Positions 22,451 through 33,129 of a stretch of 64,000 nt of DNA are shown one piece after another (the first letter of the stretch is position 1; each line of letters opens with the position of its first letter). Source of the DNA: Nectonema munidae. Taxonomy: Eukaryota; Nematomorpha; Nectonematoida; Nectonematidae. A program made the translations under genes and the position numbers. The DNA is taken from positions 2,289,501 to 2,353,500 of the forward strand of contig JAUIRK010000855.1 in NCBI GenBank assembly GCA_030549495.1. The letters are read 5' to 3'. The notes beneath the pieces were generated by a model. It was not told where the DNA came from, did not search any database, and saw nothing but the letters and a program-made list of their open reading frames with translations.

Positions 22451-23235
22451 TTCCGCAACCTGATTTACTTGCTGCCACGACATCATTTTCAAAAAGCAGA
22501 AAGTGTTGGTTTTGTGGCAACGATTTTCATCCTCGAATTAAGTGTCCAGCCAGAAACTCAGAATGCTCAAAATGTGGAAAGGTAGGGCACTGGTCAAGGG
22601 TTTGCCAATCTAAAATCAAATCCCAAAGAAAGTTCACTGCTGCTACTCTCAATTCCACTCTTTGTTCAACATCTACGGGTCCACGTTGCCTTGAACCGTC
22701 CACAGTGAAAATCGGAATAAATGGAAAAGAAGCATGGGCAATCGTTGATTCAGGAAGTTCAGAAAGTTTTATAAGTCAAAGCGTGGCTGATCGTTTAAAG
22801 CTACCTATGCAAAGAGAAAGACAAAACATCACACTTGCATTATCCACGTCGCAAGCTTTGTTTATGGGAATTTGTGTTGTAGATTTACGTCTAAATGGTT
22901 CGCAATATTTCAACATACGCTTAGCAGTTATGAGAGATCTTTGTGGAGACGTTTTACAGGGAATAAATTTTTTAAAGCTACATAAATCTGTTGAGATAAA
23001 GTATGGCGGTTCAAAACCTAGTATTATAATACAGCCAACTTCAATCTGCAGTATGGCTTTAGCTAATGTTCCCACGGCTGAAATTTTTGTAAATCTTAAA
23101 AGAAACACCAGACCAATCGTGACAAAGTCTCGTATCTTTAGTAAAGAAAACAAAGAATTTATTGCTAAAGAAATAAGTAGATTTTATCACAAGGTATTAT
23201 CGAATCAAGCAACTCACTATGGCGTGCTCAAGTAG
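22444..23235 (+). pseudogene. Ty3/gypsy nucleocapsid zinc knuckles plus aspartic protease
   Basis: In one frame, two CCHC knuckles: CWFCGNDFHPRIKC (22504-22545) and CSKCGKVGHWSRVC, both with exact CX2CX4HX4C spacing. About 50 codons later is the retropepsin active site AIVDSGSSESF (22738-22770), then ADRLKLPM and a GINFLKLHKSVE block. The frame closes at 23233-23235 in the linker to RT. Nucleocapsid and protease share a frame, while capsid is one step off. This is a decay slip or a remnant of programmed frameshifting; the site lacks an obvious slippery heptamer. Confidence 0.88.
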
Positions 23236-23770
23236 GGCTACAGATGAACTTTTCCGTCACAAAAAGAGACTCTGTATTGATTACTCTTCTACAATAAACA
23301 TATTTACAGAACTGGACGCCTACCCACTTCCAAAAATAGAACCGATGGTTAACAATCTTGCAAAGTACAATTTTTTTTCAACTTTCTACCTCACATCTGC
23401 TTATCACCAAATACCTATCAAAGATGAAGACAAGCTATACACCGCATTTGAAGCTAATGGAAAATTGTATCAATTTACTCGAGTTCCATTTGGTGTTACT
23501 AATGGGGTTGCAGCTTTTCAAAGAATCATCGATCAAGTAGTACAACAAGATAAACTTAAACATACATATTCATACTTGGATAATATCACAGTATGCGGAA
23601 GAACCAAACTTGAACATGACGCCAATGTGTCGAAACTGCTTGCTGCTCTTGAAAAGAGAAACCTTACTCGCAATGATTCCAAAACTGTTTTAGACGCTAC
23701 CTCAATCAATGTTCTTGGTTATAACATACAAAGAGGAGAAATAGACTCAAACCGCTTCAAGATTTGCCTA
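23219..23770 (+). pseudogene. pol: Ty3/gypsy reverse transcriptase, YLDN in place of YxDD
   Basis: RNA-dependent DNA polymerase core. Motifs in order: RLCIDYSSTINIFTELDAYPLP, then a motif A region reading FFSTFYLTSAYHQIP, where the usual catalytic Asp (as in ST.DL.SAYHQIP) is replaced by Tyr. Next are YQFTRVPFGVTN and the motif C region TYSYLDNITVCG. The second catalytic Asp of YxDD is Asn here. Together the motif A and C changes suggest an inactive enzyme, although YLDN also occurs in some relatives. The frame changes near 23765. Confidence 0.9.
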
Positions 23771-24002
23771 TTCCTAACAGTAAACGCTCTCTGCAAAGAG
23801 TCTTGGGGATGTTTGTTGCGTATTATGCGAAGTGGATTCCGAAGTTTTCAGACGAAGAACAAAAGCTTTATGATGTAAAGTCGTTCCCATTAAGTGAAGA
23901 GGCCATGACTGCTTTCAATAAATTAAAGGACTTGTTGGGTAAAGCCGCTCTGGGTAACATAGATGAAGCTGTTCCTTTTACAGTTGAATGTGAGACGCCT
24001 CA
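23764..24002 (+). pseudogene. pol: Ty3/gypsy RT connection domain
   Basis: Continues the polymerase with LPIPNSKRSLQRVLGM-like sequence, then YYAKWIPKFSD, FPLSEEAMTAFNKLKDLLG and VPFTVEC, the tether before RNase H. A one-base insertion within the first RNase H Asp block near 23995 shifts the frame into the next segment. Confidence 0.88.
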
Positions 24003-24005
24003 GAT

Positions 24006-24272
24006 GTGGCAATATCGGCAACCTTGAATCAAAATGGAAGGCCTTTTGTTTTCATGTCACGTAAACTACATGGATATGAACGTCATTACCCAGCAGTGGA
24101 GAAAGAGGCAACTTCCATCATTGAAGCTATACGTAAATGGTCTCATCTTCTCTCTGGAGGTCATTTTACTATCATAACTGATCAGCGTTGGGTCGCGTTA
24201 TTCATGTTGGATAACAGAAGACATTCAAAAATAAAGAAGGATAAAATTCAATGCTGGAGATTGGAGTTTTAG
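24006..24272 (+). pseudogene. pol: Ty3/gypsy RNase H
   Basis: Degrades RNA in RNA-DNA hybrids. AISATLNQNGRPFVFMSRKL, then HYPAVEKEATSIIEAIRKW with the catalytic Glu, then HFTIITDQRWVALFML with the second Asp. Ends KIQCWRLEF, after which a slip at about 24265 moves the reading to another frame. Confidence 0.92.
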
Positions 24273-24865
24273 CTTCGTTTTCCTATTCTATAAAATATCG
24301 CCCAGGACAAGAAAATGTTGCCTGTACAACACCCGTCAAATTGAAAGATCTCTACGATAATTTATGTCATCTTGGAACAACAAGGTTTTTACATTATGTT
24401 AGATCTAAAAACTTGCCTTTTTCAACTGAAAATGTTAAAGACATATGTAACTCTTGTAAAGTATGTGCAGAACTAAAGCCAAGATTTCATCTACCACCTG
24501 AAACCCACCTCATCAAAGCAATGCGACCGATGGAAGGAGTGAGTATCGACTTTAAGGGGCCTGTTCCTTCTAATTCAAGGAATATTTATTTGTTCACAGC
24601 AATCGATGAATATTCGCGTTTTCCTTTTGTTATTCCGTGTAGCAATACTTCTTCAGAGACAGTAATTCGATGTCTTGATACAATCTTTTCACTATGTGGT
24701 ATGACTAATTATATTCATTCGGACAGAGGCTCTTGCTTCCTTTCACGAGAGACAATCGCCTACCTTACTCAAAATGGAGTGGCAGTGAGCAGAACAACTC
24801 CTTATCATCCAAATGGAAACAGCCAAGTGGAACGTTTCAATGGCATTATATGGAAGAACATATAA
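24251..24865 (+). pseudogene. pol: Ty3/gypsy integrase (zinc-binding and DDE core)
   Basis: Inserts the cDNA into host DNA. After the RNase H end (SYSIKYRPGQEN) a short deletion joins directly to the HHCC zinc domain (LCHLGTTRFLHYVRS, then CNSCKVCAELKPRF). The catalytic core has all three acidic residues: SIDFKGP, HSDRGSCF and QVERFNG, with DEYSRFPF between. The frame ends with TAA at 24863-24865, in what should be the middle of the C-terminal part. Confidence 0.92.
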
Positions 24866-25284
24866 CTTGCTTTGAAAACAAATAATCTACACGAATCAAA
24901 TTGGGAAATTGTTCTTCCTCAAGCACTTCATTCCATTAGATCATTGCAGAAACACCACATGAACGCTTTTTCAATTTTCCTCACAAGTCCTGTCAAGGTT
25001 CGTCATTACCTACCTGGCTTTTGCATCTAGGACCTGTTTTCCTACGCCGTTTTATAAGAAATAGTAAAAATGATCGTCTGGTTGACAAAGTAGAATTAAT
25101 ACAAGCAAACCCCAATTATGCTCATATAAAGTATCCAGATGGACGTGAATCAACAGTTTCTTCAGTTGACCTAGCTCCTTGCCCACCCGAAGATATCTTT
25201 CAAAGCGACGAAAACAAGGAAGGTCTGGAACCTCCAGAAAAATCGGATTTAGTGGAATCAACGCCTAAACAAGTTATGGTCTAG
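24866..25284 (+). pseudogene. pol: Ty3/gypsy integrase C-terminal domain
   Basis: From 24866 to about 25020 homology is broken by stops and shifts (HERFFNFPHKS-like piece near 24960). The last open frame gives GPVFLRRFIRNSKNDRLVDK, VELIQANPNYAHIKYPDGRE and VDLAPCPPEDIF, the SH3-like tail that finishes this family's polyprotein. Stop TAG at 25282-25284. Confidence 0.88.
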
Positions 25285-25289
25285 GAAAA

Positions 25290-25577
25290 TGAAATAATTT
25301 TATTCAGCGCGGGTAAATGACACATTAATTGTGAAACTTGCATTTACTGATTATGCCTTTAGTATTTTTACAATCGTGTATTTTAATTGATTTTATTTTT
25401 ACAATTATCACTTCCACTTTATTTCAACCTTTGGATTTATCCTAATTGATCACACAACTATATAAACACCACATAATGTCTGTATAATCCTTATCTTTGT
25501 TTGCTACCTGTGCTTATACTCTAACTTAATTATGTTTGAATAAAGCTAGTTTTTCTAACTACTTTAGTTATTTTACA
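25290..25577 (+). repeat. probable 3' LTR of the Ty3/gypsy relic
   Basis: Begins TGAAATAATTTT right after a short purine run (AGGAAAA) that could be the polypurine tract, and ends ...TTTTACA. Inside are TATATAAA at about 25459-25466 and AATAAA at 25539-25544, in the promoter-then-polyadenylation order of an LTR. With no second LTR in the window the limits rest on TG...CA ends and context only. Confidence 0.5.
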
Positions 25578-27169
25578 GGACGCAAACTTCCTCAAAAATG
25601 GGTCCTTACTGAAAGTTGAAGAGAAACAAAAGAATGATTGATGCTTGAGGTGGCAACACTTCTTCCAGTAACAGAAAATAAAATACTGTTATCATAAGTA
25701 GGCTGGCCGTATGTACCGTTTTAGAGCGGACAGTCCCGTTTTTATCACGTATTTTGAAGGTCCTGCCTCTTTTTTTAAATATCCGTTTTTATTTTGTCCA
25801 TATGTTCTTGTGGGTAATGTTTTACTTTACTTACAGTTCCGTAAATCGAAAATTTAAACATTTTTTAATTTCTTCTAAATTTTTTGAACTTAATGAGTCG
25901 GTTTTATGTAAGAGATCTAGAATCTTTAGTAATATACATCAACGAAATAAGCCACATTGAAAATGTATAGTTTGATTGACATCACAACAATAAATAATCG
26001 CTTGGAAAAAATTTTGATTGACGGAAGCGTAAAAGCAAAACATTACCTTCTTTTGTTATCTTCCTTATTATATAAAAAAATCCAATTATGAATGTTTATT
26101 TCGCATTTTTTGTCACACAAAATTATGACCAGCCTAATCATAAATAGTCAGCATATGGAAATAGTGATGTACAGATTTCATTTTTTCAAAGATCAGATGC
26201 TTGGACGATACCAATACTAGGAAAACATTTCAAGTATATAAATTTTCAAATTATTTTGTATTAACAACTTTCAAACATATTAATAAAAGTTCCAAAAAAA
26301 TTATAAAATAAAAAACTTTTAAAGTTAGATATTAAATTTTAATATAAAAACATGGGATCTTTTTCTGTCGTTCTTCCTAATTTGTTTCTTACAGGAAACT
26401 TGTTCAAACCGTCAACTAAAACTGCGGATAGGATGTGATTTGAGGTAAAACAATATTGACATATTAAAAATAATATATAGTACAAACATAGATATTCAAA
26501 AGTTTAGAAGTGTGGAAAGTAATTTTTACGGTTCATTCAACGAAAAATTTAATAAGTTCGTGTTATGTAAAAGATCTAGAATCTTTAGCTTGAAAAAAAG
26601 ATCGCCGGAAGGGCAAAGTAAAACATTACCTGGACTAAAAATAAAGCAAAATGTGAATGATTTCTAACACCATTTTCAAAATGAGTCTATTTTATACATC
26701 AAACTGTGGACAAAGATAAACACAAAGCGATATACACAAAATACAAACGTCCTTCAACTCTTTATAACCCCAGTTAAATACATCTTTTGAAAAAAAAGTT
26801 TCTAATCGTAAGCTCAGATTGTTTACATTTGAATGATGACTTTATTTTTTCAGAGAACATCTATATTTTATAACATACGCTGTATAGTTTCATTTTAAGC
26901 TATAAAAGTATGATTAAAAAGTTTTTTACATGAATATAAAAAAATGAAATAAAAATATTCATACCAGAAGTCATCTCTATTTTTGTTTTATTTCAAAGAA
27001 GGAAACAAAATGGCGAAAGAGAAGAAGAGATGATGACAGACGATGAAAAAAGTTTGTTTTTTGAAAGAAACACAACTACTTCGAATGCAAAACAGAGGAG
27101 GAGGACAAAAGAAAGAAATGGCGACAACAAACAATAATGTTATAGCGAAGCGATCACGCAGGCGCAGAA
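25578..27169. other. AT-rich stretch with transposon debris
   Basis: Near 25700-25800 is GGCTGGCCGTATGTACCG followed by GGACAGTCCCG, resembling a widespread non-autonomous DNA transposon end, but its partner was not found. A local duplication inside is listed separately. No exon was seen. Confidence 0.4.
25895..26640. repeat. local duplication (25895-26050 and 26548-26640)
   Basis: Both segments share TTATGTAARAGATCTAGAAT followed by CTTTAG, then after a gap of different length GGAAG..AAAGYAAAACATTACC. Order and orientation are the same, spacing about 650 bases. Origin unknown; probably two copies of a degraded repeat. Confidence 0.6.
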
Positions 27170-27960
27170 GTGAGGATTGATATTCAAATGTAGAACAGTT
27201 CTTGATCACGTGTTGGTGTGTTTAGTGGTGGAGAGATACGATAAATCGATTCTCAGCTCAGCCAATCAAATCAATGATGATGGTGATGATGATGCAATGC
27301 TGCCAAGTACAAGGATGGCGTGATGTGTGCTGATGTGTTTCGCTTCGCTTGTGACTGACGACGACTAGACGAGAGCGAGTTTAGCGATGACGCAATACCA
27401 GGAGAATCTGACCTTTTGATTGGATTCCAGAAGAGTGGAGGAGAGAAAACGGATTTTGGCTTGTGTTCCAGATCGATACGACGATCCGCGATTAAAGTTG
27501 ATGTATTATTGATGATGATGATGATGATTTTGTGATGTGTTGACAGGTACACTTGGATGGATTGATGATGATGTAATCATAAATCATAACAACTTGATGT
27601 TTTACTTTGACGTCTTATTTGCGAAACAAAATATGCCGAAAATGCCAAGAAAGATAGAGGAGAAGGTAAAAATTCAATGATGATTTTGTAATGAGGAAAT
27701 CTTGTTGAGGTGTTGGTGATGATGCTGACGTTATTCAGTCGTTTTTTGGCTTTGCGATGCGAGACACGTGTGAGCGAGCGGTATGGGATTCGCTAAGCTT
27801 CGCAAGAGATCGCCAATTTTCGCTGATCTTCACAGCAAGCGAGTCGGAAATTTCCTCCAGGCATACACTACTCGGCTAATGTGTGCATTATTTCACCTGC
27901 CTGTCTGAAGTTTTGCAATGTTTCTCTGGCATAGATAGTTTCATGGAAATGAGGTGTAAA
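27170..27960. promoter_or_regulatory. GC-richer patch, possible promoter or untranslated exon
   Basis: Markedly less AT-rich than its surroundings, with many CpG words (GCGAAGCGATCACGCAGGCG, GACGACGACTAGACGAGAGCG, GAGCGAGCGG). Two GAT-type microsatellites lie near 27273-27295 and 27508-27530. A frame on the minus strand ending in poly-His is a by-product of the repeat. This could mark the 5' end of a gene with far-off coding exons, but no TATA box, splice pair or coding exon supports it. Confidence 0.3.
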
Positions 27961-30055
27961 ATTTTTGAAAATATAACAACATGAAGAAGCAATTAGCTTT
28001 CACTTCTTCCTTATCTTCTTCCTCATCTCTACATTTTTTGTTTTCATTCATTTTATAAGTAAAAATGTGCTTTATCTCCGTGTCTGTGTGACGACTATGA
28101 CTTTAGTCCTTTGCAGAAAATAATTAAATTTTAAATGTGTTTTGGATTTATTTTTTCCTTTGAATTAGAGATACTAGTTGAATGACCCTCTCATGTATAC
28201 AATCTTTAACAAATGTTTAACTTTATGTAACTTTATGAAATATAGATGTTTATACCAAATCAACCATGCTATTTTCGCATTTAGAGGCTTAAAATAGTTG
28301 ACAGTGTCAATCAAATGTGCGGTTTACTTCTGATGTCGACATAAAAATTTATGAAATTTTAATAAATATCTGTACAAAAATTAAGATGTTGGTTTCATTT
28401 TTGGATTCAGTTTTCGTATTTAGAGTTTGAAAATATCTGAATGCTTCACTCAGATTCACGGTTTACGTTTAAAAGCTGTCTCCAAAAAAAGAGCTGCTTA
28501 TAGCAAAAAATTGTAGTAGAAAGAAAATTTGGTACTACTCTGGAACAGATATCTATGTGATTGATTGAAAGAGAGTTGAAGGAGAGAAAAATACCAAGTG
28601 AAGCGCAGTATAATTTTCCGGGGATTCATAGAACTTATTTTGTTAAAAAACCGAAACATAAAATCCATTGAATTTCAAGAAGAAAATTTTAGCTTCATAT
28701 TTTATGCTTCCTGCCTCAATATTTGAATTCTTTTCCCATATAAAAAAGTTAAAATGAAGTAATTTATTCACACGAAAATATAGTTGTAACATTTATTCAT
28801 GGGTTTCAGATGTCACAATTTGTCCATGATTTTTCAATAATTAATTTATTTAAAATTGGTATCGACATGGCTTTTAGAAAATTTTCAGCCAAATGTATGT
28901 CATCCATATCACACTTATACAACTTCAAGTACTGAAAAACGAGAAATTTTGGGCGATGTTAAAGTTTCATTATTTGCGAGATAAAAAAACGTTCGCGTAT
29001 ATCGTGTTATTTTCGTGAGCGATCCTATTTTTTCAAAATTATCCTCATATGTTATATTTATTTTTCACTGCATGAATTCGCATTAATATATTCGGGAGTT
29101 CTTTTTCCGGTGAATATCACCTTTTCGCAAAAATAAGAATAGCGCTAAAATTTGATGATTTACTACAGTATTAAAATTGATGATAATAGAACTGAATCCA
29201 AATGAACATTCTTGGTTTACTTAAAACACTGGAAAATGAGTTATCTCTGAAAAGACATATAAATAAACGAATCCCTAAATTTTAGTGATTTTTTTTATTC
29301 CGAAAAAAACTAAAAAAAAATTTTTCTAAAAAACACTAAACTGAATTGCTCTTTAAGTCTGCTTTTATTTCAATTTCCGTAAACTGGAGACATTGTAATA
29401 CTGACGTCATTTTCGATTAATAAAATAGCTCTAAGAATAATTTAAAATAAGAATCAATATGCTGAAATAGTTAAAAATAAGAAAATGTGTAATAGATCAT
29501 GTGTAGGGAGGAAGATAAATTCAAAAAACCCATGAGGATTATATGGATGAAATTAACAAAGGCGTTAAAGAGTTATACTATACAAATATCTTTCCAATAT
29601 ATATTGATTTGATCAAATTGATTTCTTCAAATTGATATTTTTCAATAGAAACGTGATGCTCTATTTTATTCGCAAGTTCTATTGAAAGTTCAATATGAAA
29701 AGGTTTTTTTTGGTGTTTCAAAGCTTCATATGATGATGTATGCAACTCTTATCTTTCCTACCTTATTAAACTATTTTTAAACTTGACTATATCAGCATTC
29801 AAAAATATGTTAAAAATAATGTACATTTAAAAATGGAGATTTAGAAAACGCAAATGCAAACATTTGAGCGGTCTCTTAGACCTTAAGCTTGCAACCTATT
29901 CCGCACATTAAATAAGCCATCAATCATTATATAAAAAAATTAAAAAACTTAAAATTTTTGTTTAAATTTATGTTCATGCTGATAGATGCAAAAAAAGTAT
30001 TTTTAATAATACAATTGTACCATTTCCTTGCATAAATAAACGAAAACTGAATGAA
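27961..30055. other. AT-rich stretch, no gene seen
   Basis: No exon, transposon terminus or tandem array was recognised with confidence. Confidence 0.5.
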
Positions 30056-30110
30056 CGAGTAAGCTTGCTTAGATACCGGGTTTCGATAACTCAAGGTCTT
30101 GGCTTCGATC
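30056..30110 (+). repeat. tRNA-derived SINE, head fragment
   Basis: Diverged 55-bp fragment with GGGTTTCGATAACTCAAGGT followed by CTTGG, matching the head of the SINE at 31064-31192 in the same orientation. The B box is damaged (GCTTCGATCAA). Confidence 0.7.
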
Positions 30111-30517
30111 AAATTATCGTCAAATATGCTTCGTCAAATTATGCCTTCAGGTTCAGAAAAAATATTTGATAAAAATCACATTAAAATTATGGAAAAAAAA
30201 TATTAAAAAATTTTTTTTGGATGTTTTGATAAGATATAACAAATATAGGCAAATAGGCATAAAGAGTAAAATATGAATATACTTGTAATGATAAATGTTT
30301 TTTAAACTGGATGTAAGGAAGTAAGCATTATTTAAAAAAAGCAACTGAATAAGTTCTATATAACTAGGGTTGCCATATGTTGTGCTGTTGTCATGGTTTT
30401 GTTGTCGCTTACAACGAAATTTTGCAGAATTTATAAAAATTCGGGTTTTCATTCACTAATCTTATATATCAAAAAAAAGAGTTTACAAAAATTTAACTGA
30501 AGACTTTTATCTCTTTG

Positions 30518-30595
30518 CAGGGCCGTATCAAGAAAGAGGGCAATGGGGGCAATTGCCGCGGTGTGCCACACCTAGGGCCTACCGGCAAATTATTA
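30518..30595. mobile_element. candidate DNA transposon end (CAGGGCCGTATC...)
   Basis: CAGGGCCGTATCAAGAAAGA, then GGGCAATGGGGGCAATTGCC. CAGGGCC starts are common for hAT-type non-autonomous elements, and this block is far less AT-rich than the flanks. No opposite terminus or target duplication was found. Confidence 0.35.
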
Positions 30596-31063
30596 TATTT
30601 ATTTTATTGCAAATTTCTAAAATTTATACCAATGTAATTGAAACTTTTAAAATGTTTTGTTTAGCTACCATTTAATTTTATAAAAAAATATAAGTTTTTT
30701 TTTAACACGGACCATATCGGTCAATTGACTGACTTCATCATGTGCGTATACGAAATGCATTCATAAAAAAACTTGTAACTACTTTATCAGACGAAAATAT
30801 TACAACACATATGTGTCGACATAAATCCATTCCAATTTTCAATATAATTCACACATACTTGAAAAGATCAAGATCCACAAGTGCACATATCACAGTTTGG
30901 GCAAGACATTTATGACATATCTGAAAAGTAGTCCTTTTTGTCTCGCAAAATATGTTCTGTGGATGCTGATGCACTATTATTATCATCATTATCATCACCA
31001 TCATCATCATCAGATAATGCGTTTGTTTTTTCTCCTATATTTTTTTTAATTCTGTAGAATAAG

Positions 31064-31192
31064 TGGGCGTGAGTAGGGTTGGTTAGGTACTGGGTTTCGA
31101 TAATTCAAGGTCTTGGGTTCGATCCCGCATCAAGCCAACTTTCTCACAGTTCGATATAAGCGGCGCAATTGTGCCTTCTCGATGAAAACACC
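31064..31192 (+). repeat. tRNA-derived SINE, best-preserved copy
   Basis: Reference copy. The 5' head GGGCGTGAGTAGGGTTGGTT resembles the D-arm/A-box half of a tRNA gene. GGTTCGATCCC at 31116-31126 is a perfect B-box match. The unrelated 3' body ends CTTCTCGATGAAAACACC. Internal pol III promoter elements of this kind drive SINE transcription. The anticodon and acceptor stems do not fold, so it is not a tRNA gene. Confidence 0.9.
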
Positions 31193-31365
31193 TAACGGAA
31201 AAAAAGAAAGAAAAAAGAATAATGCCCTCAGCATTTTGTGAGTAGCAATTTTCAGATTTTCTACCTATGAAAAAGAACCTTATGTAACCGGTATAGGACT
31301 ATAGGAGTATCTAACTATGAACTAACATTCATAGAAAACATTGTGGCTTCATGGACAATTTGTAC

Positions 31366-32808
31366 ACTGTCTATTTCAAATTTAAGCATTTTTTTTGGTG
31401 TTTAAATTATTCTGTGTTTAATAAAATGTGCTTAGAATTCAAATAGTACTTGATCTTATTTCTTATATTTCCGAAGAGGTGTTTAGGAACCCTATGAGTG
31501 AAGTATGTTTCTTACCGGATTATACTTTAGTTATTTTAAACACAATTCCTGCTTTTTGTGTTTAATTTTTAAAACACTTTTTAACTGAAAGCGCAATGTT
31601 TCTCCAACACTTTCTTCTTTTATATTCCTCCGCGTTGTTTGCGGACGTCTTTCATATCCGTTTTTTTCTTTCGTGTTGTCGAATTGGCCGCCGCATACGT
31701 CATCTCTGTTCCACGTTGGCTTCACACTCTTTTGTTTATTTTGCACTTCTATCACATTTGTTTTCATACTGTCCACATTTCAACCACATTTCTATATATA
31801 CTTCAAAAGTTTGTATACTCTTTGTGTTTTTCCTTTTATGACTTTGCTTTTGCTCTTCAAGGTTTAAAATATTTGGATTCTCTTCAAGGGCACAGTTGTG
31901 TTAAGTTCCGTATTATCTTATCTTTTTCTCCATCCTATTACCGGATACAGGCATCACTCCTTCCCTTCTGCCTTCTTACTGCCTCATTTCAAAGTGCACT
32001 TATCCATTTCCCTTACTTCTGCATCGAGGGAGAGTCTTAGATGCTTTTTCTGAAAAGGCTTCAAACGTGTAAAATCTAAGTTTATGATGATGAACATATA
32101 AAATTTTTACGTTTTATGCTGACTTTTTTTTCATGTGTATAAGCTATACTCCAAAAGAAAAGTAGTCTCCCATTGTTACCTTTTTTCTAAAGATTTATAT
32201 TTTATATGTACATATGGTTTTTTTTTATTTAAAGACCACCTAATTTCAATCAGAAATTTCACTGTTAGAACAAAAGGGATCCACTTTTATGTCTTTGACT
32301 TATCGTACCCAAAATGCTTCCAAAGTCTAGGCTTTTTTCAAAGATATCTTCTAAAAGATGAAAGTCCTTTTTTATAGGAAGAAAATTCTTTAATGTTTTA
32401 AAAAAAATTTTTATGAAAATTGAAATAAACTTAACTGCATTTTGTTTATTTTCTATTTTTAGTTTCAACTATACAAAGTTTTTTGATCTAATGAGGGAAA
32501 ATTGTCTTTTATAGAGAAAGAAGATTCTGTAAAACATATTTAATTTCTGAAAAAAGTTATTTGACATGTTTTGAATTGAGGTGTTGAAATTTGGAAAAGT
32601 TTCGTGTATATAATGTGTTTAGGACTTTAGCACGTTATTTTTAAACACTTGAAATTTGAAACATATTTTTATTATACACGTAAAATGTAAACACATATTT
32701 TCTAAACACGTGAAATTTAAACATGTTTAGCTAAAAGTGTGTTTCTAATTTGGAACAGATTTTGTGTTTAAAATATGTTTTGAATCTAAACAGATTTTTC
32801 ACAGTGTA
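31366..32808. mobile_element. candidate DNA transposon with CACTGT ends and GTGTTTAAA words
   Basis: Left CACTGTCTATTT at 31366 and right (minus strand) CACTGTGAAAAATC at about 32808. The subterminal zones on both sides are crowded with GTGTTTAAA/TTTAAACAC-type words (31395-31575 and 32580-32790). The less AT-rich centre (31590-32040) has overlapping frames on both strands without recognised homology. CAC-starting ends occur in Transib, CACTA and Chapaev-type elements, but no transposase motif or matching target duplication was found. Confidence 0.3.
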
Positions 32809-33129
32809 ATGAACAGCTTATCTTTTATTTATAGTAAGCCCTCATTTTATTGATATTATTATTTCAAAAATAATAAAAAGATAAATCAAGCAAAAACAAT
32901 TCCACCTGTGGACAATTAGGCCATATATTGATATTAATATTGTCTTGCGGCCGAATTGTCCGTGAACCACGCAACCTATTTTTATAGGAAGTACTTAATT
33001 GTTTACTCTTCTGAAGGACGTCCGCCCTAAACTTGCTATCCTGATTAACGCCCCCCCCCCCATATTTGTTAAAGTTGACTTTATTTAGCCTAGTCCAATT
33101 CTGGTTCTCTCTTTTTCACAGACAATATA

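Larger units (their letters stand above)
21958..25577 (+). mobile_element. Ty3/gypsy LTR retrotransposon relic, 5'-truncated
   Basis: Order gag, zinc knuckles, protease, RT, RNase H, integrase and 3' LTR is that of Ty3/gypsy (Metaviridae). The coding content matches the widespread invertebrate group with an HYPAVEKEA RNase H block and a PDGRE...DLAPCP tail. The 5' LTR, leader and N-terminal gag are missing at the junction with the inverted gag fragment. At least six frame changes plus an internal loss between RNase H and integrase make it non-autonomous. It lies head to head with the viral L relic. Confidence 0.93.

Noticed and set aside
22444..22510. Programmed frameshift between capsid and nucleocapsid/protease
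   Set aside because: No clear slippery heptamer plus structure is visible, and the element carries many other slips, so decay is the simpler explanation.
19096..25590. 13-bp match AGGACGCAAACTT at both outer edges of the L/gypsy block (19097 and 25578), tempting as a target duplication
   Set aside because: At 19097 the words belong to the L reading itself, and 13-bp matches are expected by chance many times in 64 kb.
27271..27552. 93-residue minus-strand frame ending in a His run
   Set aside because: The His run is a translated GAT/ATG microsatellite; the rest shows no homology or splice context.
31531..32040. Overlapping open frames on both strands (up to 133 residues) considered as a gene
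   Set aside because: No family resemblance, both strands equally open, no splice or promoter context; left as the interior of a candidate transposon.
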